Source: Strongylocentrotus purpuratus (taxonomy: Eukaryota; Echinodermata; Echinoidea; Camarodonta; Strongylocentrotidae). From it: a stretch of 64,000 nt of DNA. A model generated the notes under the pieces. It was given only the letters and a program-made list of their open reading frames with translations, made no database searches and had not been told where the DNA came from. This document shows positions 11,901 through 23,300 of this stretch, in pieces; the first letter of the stretch is position 1, and the number at the start of each line of letters is the position of its first letter. The stretch spans positions 9,443,658-9,507,657 of the forward strand of contig NW_022145601.1 in assembly GCF_000002235.5 (NCBI RefSeq), in the 5' to 3' direction. A program made the position numbers and the translations under genes.

Positions 11901-14324
11901 GTCTATCCATCTATCTATCTATCTATCTGCCTGTGTATCTATCTATCCATCTATCTATCTATCTGCCTGTGTATCTGTCTATCCATCTATCTATCTATCT
12001 GCCTGTGTATCTATCTACCTGCCTACCGGTATCTACATGTATCTATCTATCTATCTGTCTGTTATATATTTATCTATCTGTCTATCCATCTATAATCTAT
12101 CTATCTATCTGCCTGTGTATCTATCTACCTGCCTACCGGTATCTACATGTATCTATCTATCTATCTGTCTGTTATATATTTATCTATATGTCTATCTATC
12201 TATCTGTCTGTTATATATTTATCTATATGTCTATCTATCTTTACGTCTCTTTTTGTCATCACTTATCACCCTCTTTCCCTTTCTATCTGTCCCTATCATA
12301 ACTTACCTCTCTTCCTCTCTCTTTCTTTTTCTTCCCTAACGTGTGTATTTTCAGTTTCATCTCATGTGAAACATCATCCTTCATCTTTCCAAAATTTGCA
12401 TTTTTACCCTTCATTCTTGACTTACCTTTTGGATAATACTTCTCTTCTCTCTTTTTCACACACCGAGGTGAGCCATCACCTAGATTCGAGCTCCTTCCCA
12501 ACATTTGTGAAGCCCCGCCCCTGCCAGATGACCCATTTTTTCTTCCTCTGTTTCTCCCAAGCTAAAGAGTTGCCAGTTTTATCTTTAGCCAGGTTTATGC
12601 AGTACATAAGAATTGATGTGCTGTGAAGTTTTAGAATTATCAAAATGAAAAGAACTTGACTCGGTAAGATCGCAAAGATTGCCCACGGAAATGGGTATAA
12701 GGGACACACACATGTTTGGTAAAACAAAATTCAGGTATTCCTTGTCATATTTTTAATAATGACCCATTTTCTCTTCCTCTGTTTCTCCCAAGCTCAAGAG
12801 TTGCCAATTTTATCTTTTGATAAATCTAATCCTTCATTATTCACTTGTACTTCAAAAGAATCATCTATGATTCTCCATTGGTATTTTGTGATAAGATATA
12901 TATATTTTTTTTTCCTTCACCTTAATACAGCCAAGGTGTGCCTTCACCCAGAATCGAGCTCCTTCACAACATCGACCCAGAGGGAGCCCCGCCCTTGCAA
13001 GACGGTCGCCTAGCCCCACCGTCTATGACCAGCCCTTCCTCAAACTATGATACCTCGACCTGTAACTTCACATTTCCCTCAGCGTTCAACGTTTCCATAC
13101 GGGCAGCCATACGATATAAAGACTGGAAACTCATCACCGGAAACCCAGGTAAGGATGTGATAAAACATATTGTATTGTTCCACTTTTGGGCCTTTATTCA
13201 TAGTGAGAATTCATATTTAATTTTTTTTCTTACTTTAATACTTAGTTAAAGGGATTGGGTAACTTTGTGTAAGGGGGTGGTAGATTGGGACGGGTAGCCG
13301 GAATGAGTGGGGGTAGACCTCGAACAATACAGATGACAATGGCAGCCTGAGGAGTAGAGTTGGTGCTCTTTATTCTGTAAAGGACACACCGCTATAAGCG
13401 GGGTGGGAACGGGGTCAAGTAATGATAAACAGTTATCAATTACAAGAATAAACAACGACACATCTTTCAGCATTATGACAACAAAAGGTAAACAGTGTTC
13501 ACTACACTAAAACATTTGAATCGTTAATAACAATAACTTTAACTTATTTAAGACAATGCAAATGCCCAAAGTGTATAAGCTGGATCAAATACAAATTCCT
13601 AACATAATTAATCAAACTTAAAAGATCATAATTCTTCGTTAATCAGGTTTCTCTACACCAAAACCTAACACATAGTCATTAGCGCCCAAGTTCCCGACTA
13701 CAACAGTCACACTCCAAGGCCCAATTGACCGTACACACAAATGCATTCCACCCGTACAGGCATAGCCTACGCATCCATTTCCTCTACGTGTAATCCACTT
13801 GTACATTAAGAAGTCACACCCTCTGAGCATTACGTAACAACAATATCGCCTTAAGTTACACCTTTCTGTTAACAAATATCATGTTCTTTGAACATATTTG
13901 TAAGCCTTATAATAATACTAATTCGTTTAAACCAGGATATGAACAAAACATAGTAACAATATTATCAAATATAACAATTTAAACACACATAAAAACTAAA
14001 CCTTGCTTACCTATAAGCGGGGTGGGAACGGGGTGAAGGTCACGGTTCTAAAGCCCGCCACCAACGACCTCCTTACATCCTTCCCCACTTTAAATAGTCA
14101 TCGTCCCTTGATGACTCATAATGCAACAAAAACCATTTCTCAACATCAATTACATGTATTATTAACAATATCTATAAAATCAATCAATAGAAACAATCTC
14201 CATAGAACATACATTTCTATACTACCTCAAACAATCTGGGAGGTACTTTATAAAATAGATATTGTCCTAATTGGCATGGTTGCTTCTTTCGTTTCATTTC
14301 TTTATCACCAACTTTTTTTCTTCT

Positions 14325-14356
<32 letters not shown>

Positions 14357-17300
14357 CATAACAAAATATAGAAATATGAATCGGCTAAGAATGGGAGAGA
14401 CTCCGTATGATAGTTTTCTAATCAAAGCAAGGAAATGATACATCATAATAGCATTCGACTTATTCTAGGTAACAACAATAACAAAGAAAGACAAGTAATA
14501 CATACATAAAATATATGCCTCCCTTGTCACAACATTTAACTTAAAATTGTTTAGCAGCTTGCATTAGATGGATATCAAATCTGTATACGACACTTGCATA
14601 ACACATTACCGGTAGTCAAAAAAATAGCTCATACTGTCAAAATCACTACAGTCTCGCAAAGGTATACGATACGTAAATGATACATCAGTCATAGCTCCTA
14701 CTGTCAAATTCACTAGTCTTGCAAAAGTTACCGGTACTTCTAAAATAATAAAGGATAAATCAGAAATATATTCAGATTAAGCCTACCTCTTCCCGCCCCC
14801 CCTTTTTTTTTGGGGGGGGGGGGGGGGGGGAGGTCAAATAAAGATGGAAACAACATCTTTATAGTATGTAAAAACAAATTATCACGTTACCTTTCGAAAA
14901 ATACATGCATGTATAGGTATATTTTTGGTTGTTTATATAGTCACAATTAAAGGTCTTTTCCATACTCAGGACTTTCACTCGTGTCTTAAGTATACAAAAT
15001 GATTGTGTAGAGGCGAAACCGAACACAAACATAATCACCAAAAATATATTATAATACCATACTACAATACAATATAATATAATACAATATATTATGAGTA
15101 ATCTAGGCATTAGGTATCTCCTTTTCCTCATTAACTGAAAATAAAAGGTATCATCAAAAACTTGTTCAAAAAGTAAATAAACTTCTCAGTAATATGGGCT
15201 TAGCAGTCAAAGCTAAGAAGTGTCGTTCCTTATCAATTTCAGACGGTAAACCAACAGTTATTGATTTTTCCTTAGCTAGGGAACAAATTGCATCTATACA
15301 AAATAATCCTATTAAATTTCTAGGATCTCACATTACTTTCAAAATGAAAACTTCAAAAACATATGATTTCATCCGTGATAAGGTTGATAGTTCCCTCACG
15401 AATATAGATAGTGTAAACATAAAAAACGAGTATAAGCTAAAAATCCTTAATGATTATGCTCTCTCCTCTATGAGAGATATGTTAACTGTACATGACCTTC
15501 ATGCAACCCACCTTGGACAACTAGATACACTTCTAGACAAATACATTAAAAGTGGATGGGCATCCCCCGGTGTGGTGCCAATATTGCTGTAGTTCATGCC
15601 CCAAGGGGGCTTAATATTCCCACTATCTCTGAACTCTACCAACCATGTCATTGCCTTTCCTACAGTAGATCTAAAGTTAAAGGCGACGAAATGGTAGTTC
15701 ATGCCCTAGATCAACAGATGGCCAGAGAGTAAAACTGGACCAAAAAGTCATCTACAATCCAGGTTGCACACCAAATTCATTAATGTTAGAAAAAAGGAAA
15801 TACTAGTATTTGAGTTGACAATTCCATTTGAAACCAACATTCAACAGGCCCACCAAAGAAAGCTTGACAAGTACGCCGGACTAATACATGATATCTCAGA
15901 AGCCGGCTGGACTCCCAAATTACTGTGTGTAGAGATAGGTTCCCGAGGTTCGATAACTCCTGACAACAACAAAAAACTTATAGATATGTTGAAAACATGT
16001 AAATGCAAAGTAAGGTATCCACGACTGAGAAATGAAATCTTGAAAACCGTACTGTTTAAATCGTATGTTATTTTTTTCAGCCGGTCGGAACGCACCTGGC
16101 AATCACAACATTACTTGGGAGTGTAAGTGGTTTAACTACCTTGTACGACTTGCAATACCGAGACCTCTTTCTCTCCCTCTCCCTCTTTCTCTCTTCAACC
16201 CTCTCTCTCTCTCTCTCTATGGAGATAGGTTCCCGTGGTTGATTACTTATTAAGAAAAAATTAATAAATATAACCACGGTATGTTAATATATTATGAGGC
16301 ATTAATTGCTAACTAAAAAATAATTATTATTTTTGTTTTTGTTATTTTGTTAGGAATTATTAATGTTTTCATTTAAAACACTGACATTATGATGTTCTCT
16401 TTTCCGTTTTGTTATTATATATTGTAATTGTTTATCCCTGCATGAGATGCATCTAATATAATACAAATCTCTGTCCTGGGTTTTATGTCACATCTTTATT
16501 ATTATGTTATATATATACTTTCTTGAATAAAGATAAATAAACAACACTCCTTTTCCTCGTCATTTAGGTTGAAGAGTTCAATGCGATCGATGCCTGGTCA
16601 AATTAATCTCTGCTAAGTGTAGTTTATATACCTCTGGGGTGGTACACCACGCGTAGCTCTTCTAGGGTACCTCCTTTGCTCCAGCCGTTGTTCCTTTGGA
16701 GACAAAGGATTGGCGGTCTGTGCCACCACTGGTGCAGTTTCCAATTCACTCCCATTGTTACTGGGACAAGGACTAGCGACATGAGAGACACCGACTTCAG
16801 ACTCACAAGTGCCTTCATCTTCATTACCCGGGGGTCCAGAGGAGGAATTCCCAGAGCTACTAGTGCCTCCCGAAAGGCTCCTGGAAGATTCAGTTTGAAC
16901 TGGACGTTGGCGGTAGCGTAGGACATAACCAACAGGTGTTCGGCTTTCTGATTCAGTTTCATCTTCTGTTAACTGTTTGTCTACATCTCCCCCTGGTAGC
17001 CAGGGGCAGTGTTTCAACTGTGTCCTGTGTAAGACCTTCTCCTTGCCCAAATGGCTCCTTACTACGTAGACTGGGCGATCTGGAAAGGGCCGCTTTACCA
17101 CCATAAAAGGTTCTTCCTCCCAGTAATCGGCTATCTTTGATCGGCCCCTGAATCCATGTCGTCGGACAAGAACATACTGGCCTACTCCAAGAGGCTTCTC
17201 AAAAACCTTCCGGGCCTGGAGTGCTTTACGTGCCTCCACCGCAGCCTTAGCGTTCTTCGTTGCAATGTCTCTAGCCATTCGTAACTGTGACTGGTGCTCT

Positions 17301-20300
17301 GAAATATATGACTTGACTCCCTTCTTGCCTCTCTGAGCTCCTTCCCCACTTTGAACGAAGCTTTGTGGAAATCTAGCATTCCTGCCGAACATGAGAAAGA
17401 ATGGCTCGACACCTGTACTAGAATGAATGGTGTTATTGTAAGCAAACACCAGGGAAGGGAGGTAGTAAGTCCACTTACACTTCTTTTTGGGTGGCAGGGA
17501 GGCTAGCATGTTATGCAGGGTCCTATTCATGCGTTCACACTGCCCATTTCCAGCAGGGTGATAAGGAGTGGTGTGGCTACGTCGAATACCATACATCTGA
17601 CAAAGTTCTGCAATGAGCTTGGCCTCAAAACACTGGCCTTGATCGGAATGGATTCTCAGCGGACACCCATAAGGAGTAATTACATGTTTTACCAAAGCCT
17701 TGGCCACTGTTGAGGCACGTTGGTCACGAGTTGTGACAGCCCAGGCATACTTAGTGAAAACATCAGTAAAGATGAGCAAGTTCTCGTATCCATCATCCGA
17801 CGCTTCTAGAACGGTGAAATCCATGGCAACTATTTCCATTGGAGCAGTGGCCTCGATCGATGAGAATGGAGGACGAGGCTGGTGGATAGGTGGTTTACTT
17901 GTGGCGCAGCGCCGACACTTCTGACACCAGTTCTTGACTGACACCTCCATACCGTGCCAGAAATACCTGTCTACCAGCAGTTTATACACACGTCTGGCTC
18001 CAAAGTGTCCTGCCTCGTCATGAAACCTGATAAGGACCTCCTCTTGCAGATCTGTGGGTATGACTACCTGCAAGTGTTTTTGTCCATCTATCGTGGATTG
18101 GACTTCCCGAACAAGAACTCCATCCTTCATGCTAAGCCTCTTCCAGCTCCGGAGGATGAGTAATGCTAAGGTTGAACAGCGACCTCTTTCTTCACGTGTT
18201 GGTCTTGTGCCTCTATCTACTAACTCCCTAACTTGTCTCACGTCACTGTCGCTTTCTTGGTACCTCTTCAACATCTCATTGGTATATCCAGGTAGGCAAC
18301 TTGTTCCACCCAGGCGACACACACCAATCTGACTGCTTAGGGCAATGGGGATCTCAGCTCCGGGAGAATGCAGGTCAAAGGTGGCCTGTATGGTGCTGCT
18401 AGTCACGACATCAGGGCCAAGACCAGCAGTAGGGTTGTCTCGGCGAGATAACACATCCGGTGCTTGGTTGTGTTTCCCTGGTCGGTATTGTATCTCATAG
18501 TCAAAGGAGCTCAGCCTCTGCACCCATCTCAGTTCAGTGTTTCCCAAGTTAGCCTTATCCAGAAACAGAAGTGGTTGGTGGTCAGTCACAATGCTACATG
18601 GCTGGCTGAGGAGATAGTCTCTGAAGGCCTCTGTTACAGCCCACTTTATCGCAAGAAGCTCGAGTTTAAAGGCACTGTACCGTCCACTACGCTCTGCAGG
18701 CCGTAGAGTCCTGGAGGCGTAGGCTATCACATGATGGTTACCGGTCTCATCAGATTGAGTGAGTATGGCCCCAAGTCCTGTTGCACTAGCATCTGTCTCT
18801 ACCTGAAAAGTTTTTGTGAAGTCTGCATATGCTAGAATAGGTGCATTTGTGAGACACTCTATCAGCTTTCGGAAAGCTGTTCTAGCTTCTTCATCCAATA
18901 CTACCTTCTTAGAACCAGGAACTGCTCTCTTCCTGCCTTTCCCCTTTCTATCTGGGTCAGCCTTGAGTAGATTGAACAGAGGGCCGGCCGTGGTGGCATA
19001 TCCTTCCATGAATCTCCTAAAAAACCCAGTGAACCCTAAGAACGCTCTAACCTCTTTGACAGTCTCTGGTTCCTGCCATTCCTTTACTGTGGAAACCTTC
19101 TCTGGGTCAACTGCTACTCCGGCTGATGACACTCTATGCCCAAGATACTGGACTTCTTTCTGCAGGATGTGGCATTTCGAAGGCTTCAGTTTCAACCCGT
19201 AGCTCTTCAATCTAGAGAATACTTCATCAAGCTTCTGTAGGTGAGTATCAAAGTCAGGGGAGAATACAATTATGTCATCTATGTATAGTAGTACACTTGT
19301 ATAGCACATGTCTCCAAGACATCTTTGCATGAGTCTCTGAAAGGTCGCAGGGGCATTCGTCAACCCAAATGGGAGTCGTGTGTACTCAAAGAGTCCGAAG
19401 GGCACGGAAAATGCAGTCTTTTCAATATCACCCGAGTGCATAGCTACCTGATAATAGCCACTGGTCAAGTCCAGCACTGTGAAGAACTGGGCTCCCCCTA
19501 AAGCTTGGAGTGATTCCTCTATCCTGGGGAGTGGGAAGGAATCTCGACGTGTAAGGCAATTCAAGTGACGATAATCCACACACAACCTGATGCTTGAGTC
19601 TTTCTTTCTGACTATCACTACGGGCGAGGCCCATGGACTCTGACTCTCCCGAACAACTCCCTTATGTATCAGGTCATGGATATGATCTCGTACCGCCTGG
19701 TACTGAGTCGGAGGAAGGGGCCTATGTCTCTCTTTGAATGGGACGGCATCCCCGGTCTCGATCCGATGAATTACCTTGTCAGTATAACCAAAATCCTGGT
19801 CATGTGCTGAAAACACCTCACGATGTCTCTCTAAGAGGTCCTCCAGCGCCTGGGACTGTCTTTTACCGAGTGAAGACCAATCAACATCAACATGTACTGG
19901 TGCAGCTCCAGTTCCTCCGGGTGGATCTGTCCCCGGCTCTGTTCCTCCTACTACAGTGGCATTATACAAAGTACCTATCTGGAGCTTCTTGGGGATCACT
20001 ATATCCTCCTCATTATCATTGGACACCATGACCGGAAATTTCCCCTCCTCAACACGCACAATACAAGACTGGATGGTCAAACCAGATGGTATGGTATCAT
20101 TTCGCTCAGCTTCTAGAAGGAGTTCATATGGTTCTTTGCGAGGCCCTGTTGGACTCTGAACTTCAAGCACCACTGCTTGACGAGCTGATATTACGAAGCA
20201 TGACTCGGGCTTCACAAAAGCTTTACCGATAACACCCTCCTTCTGAGTCAACTGCATCTGTTCGTCGACGGCCTGAAGGGCCTTTTGCCAAGCTGTATCC

Positions 20301-23300
20301 GTGGTTGGCCACGGCATTCTTGTCAAGAAATGATCTTTCTCGCCCCTTATCAATTGGTTCCAGCATTCATGTAGAACATTCATCCCTAGTATTCCCATTA
20401 GGCTCTGGCCCCTTCGCTTGGCCTCTACTTCGGCAAGCACAAGTACTATTCTTGAAGACATGCAATGTCCGAGAGCAGATACATCAGTATCAAAATATCC
20501 TACATATGGGATAGCCTGATAACCAGCAGAGACCAATGTGAAGGAAGAAGGGATATCCCTCAACGTAAAGCCTGCTGGCCTGAGGTGTTGGTTGAAGAAG
20601 GATTCTCCTACCGTTGTCACTTGTGATCCTGGATCAAGGAGACAGGGAACCTGAACCGTACCGAATTCCACTTCCACTGAATAGCACTCTCCAACCGCCC
20701 TGGATAGGAATCCTCTTTCCTCACCGTCCACTGCCGTTGCACTCACTTTGGAAACATTGCCAACCACTTTGCCGTGTTCCTGTTTCCACTGCCTATTATC
20801 TTGCCCCCCTCCAGATGCAAAGCTGGGGTCTTGGCTGCGGGGTGGTCCCGTAGGCGGAGGAGCACCTTTCATCCCTGGCCCAGGAAGCGATCCTTCCATT
20901 CGATTAGGTGGTCCCATATGCGGAGGGGCACCTCTCTCCGATGGCCCAGGAAGTGGTCCTTCCATTTGATTAGATCTGAGAGAGGTCTGAAGAGGAATCT
21001 GTTGTTCTGGATAAGTGGGATACTGACCTTCTACCATGTACGGCCCAGACATTAGAGGTCCTATTGGGTATAAAGGACGCTCTTCTCTATAATTGCCGGG
21101 TGGATATGGACTTGCTTCATTCCTCAACGGAGGAGCACTTTCAGGATACATTGAGTTGGTGCTCCTCCTGCGTTTCTGTTGGGGGCACTCTCTTGCGAAG
21201 TGTCCAAAGGCACCACAATTAAAGCAAGGACCCCTCTGCGTAGGCCCCGAAGAGGTTGGTTTCACCTGCAAGCTGCCCCGAGGGCGATTAAACTGCATCA
21301 TCTCCCTTACTGCCCCTATTACTTCATTAGTCATGGCCCTTACTGCTTCAAGGACTCCATTGTCCAGGGATGTGGATTGACCTTTAATCGAAGACAGATG
21401 TGCTGCACTAGAAGCTCCTGCTCTTGGTCGTGCTTCCTCTCTGCGCTCGCGTTTTATTGCGAGCTCTCGCAGTTCCCTAAAGGTCATCTCGTCTTTCACC
21501 TCATACATATCTCTTAAGGTGTTGCGCAAGAATGTGTCCTCAAGGCCCTCAACGAATTGTTCTGCAATCAAAGCGTCAGGTTTTGCATACAGGTAGGGGC
21601 TTCTTGATGTCAAGCTCAGGAACTTCCTTTCTAGGTCGACAGCATATTCACGAACAGATTCTCTTGTCCCCTGCCTCCGTTCAAGAAATCGGCGTTGCAG
21701 TTCACCTACAGGTATCACTTCTGCGTATGATGACTTGAGGAAGTCGACCATCTCCTCGACATTGCCACCACCTTTGATAATGGCCTTGGCCTCGTCCTTC
21801 AGCCCTCCTCTAAGATACTCTAAAAGGAAGGTGGCTTGTCGCGTCGAAGGAACATTGTAATGTTTGAATGCATCCTCAATTGCCGTCACAAACTCTTGCA
21901 CATCCCCTGCCCCGTCGAAGATTGGTAATCTTTTCTCCGGCGCCAACATAAGTTGAGGCGGGGGCCTCAATAGAAGCTCTTTCAAGCTTTGAACCGTCTC
22001 GTCACTACCAGTTTTCTCTTCTGCGAAGAGAGGGTGATATAATGTCACTATCCACTGCCCAAGGGGCCGGATGAACCCGCCAACTGCGGGCAGTATCACC
22101 TCTTCTTCATTAACATCTTTATAAACCAAACCTTTGGCAGAGGGATATCTTGACTGTAATGCTTCAAGTGATAGGGGGCCCCCCTCTTCTACAAGGGGGA
22201 ATTTGAAGGATTTCCCGTCATCCCCGATTCTTACATACAAACCCATTTTAGCAATATGAGATTAGTAGATATATCAGAATAGTTACTAAACAACTAATAT
22301 CTCAAGCATTTACAAATGAGTAGGGCAGAAACTAATCGATACCTAGGATCGAGTTTAATAGTAGATATATCAAAATAGTTACTAAACAACTAATATCTCA
22401 AGCATTTACAAATGAGTAGGGCAAAAACTAATCGATACCTAGGATCGAGTTCAGTAGTAGATATATCAAAATAGTTAGTAAACAACTAATATCTCAAGCA
22501 TTTACAAATGAGTAAGGCAAAAACTAATCGATACCTAGGATCGAGTACAGTACTAATAACATCTAGAAAATACATCTAGAAAGCAGTTATTTATGTAAAA
22601 ACATGACATTGACATTTTTCAGTCTTACATTGGATCATGTTTGTCTTCAGAATAATAGCGTAGCGTCGTCGACGATATCCCATCCTCGTCGCCAGTTGTA
22701 AGGGGGTGGTAGATTGGGACGGGTAGCCGGAATGAGTGGGGGTAGACCTCGAACAATACAGATGACAATGGCAGCCTGAGGAGTAGAGTTGGTGCTCTTT
22801 ATTCTGTAAAGGACACACCGCTATAAGCGGGGTGGGAACGGGGTCAAGTAATGATAAACAGTTATCAATTACAAGAATAAACAACGACACATCTTTCAGC
22901 ATTATGACAACAAAAGGTAAACAGTGTTCACTACACTAAAACATTTGAATCGTTAATAACAATAACTTTAACTTATTTAAGACAATGCAAATGCCCAAAG
23001 TGTATAAGCTGGATCAAATACAAATTCCTAACATAATTAATCAAACTTAAAAGATCATAATTCTTCGTTAATCAGGTTTCTCTACACCAAAACCTAACAC
23101 ATAGTCATTAGCGCCCAAGTTCCCGACTACAACAGTCACACTCCAAGGCCCAATTGACCGTACACACAAATGCATTCCACCCGTACAGGCATAGCCTACG
23201 CATCCATTTCCTCTACGTGTAATCCACTTGTACATTAAGAAGTCACACCCTCTGAGCATTACGTAACAACAATATCACCTTAAATTACACCTTTCTGTTA

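Noticed and set aside
10959..12020. CRISPR-like array
   Set aside because: Spacers are absent; units are contiguous microsatellite-derived repeats in an animal intron.
10804..12339. Long open frames of repetitive Tyr-Leu-Ser-Ile type across the minisatellite
   Set aside because: The unit is 36 bp, a multiple of three, so stop-free repeats stay open in several frames. The region lies in an intron of a well-supported gene.
13639..13875. Minus-strand 78-codon frame inside the LTR (also at 23068-23259)
   Set aside because: Present identically in both LTRs, no domain, and lies in the expected non-coding LTR.
16676..21738. Many plus-strand open frames of 60-130 codons
   Set aside because: Antisense shadows of the intact gypsy gag-pol frame on the minus strand.
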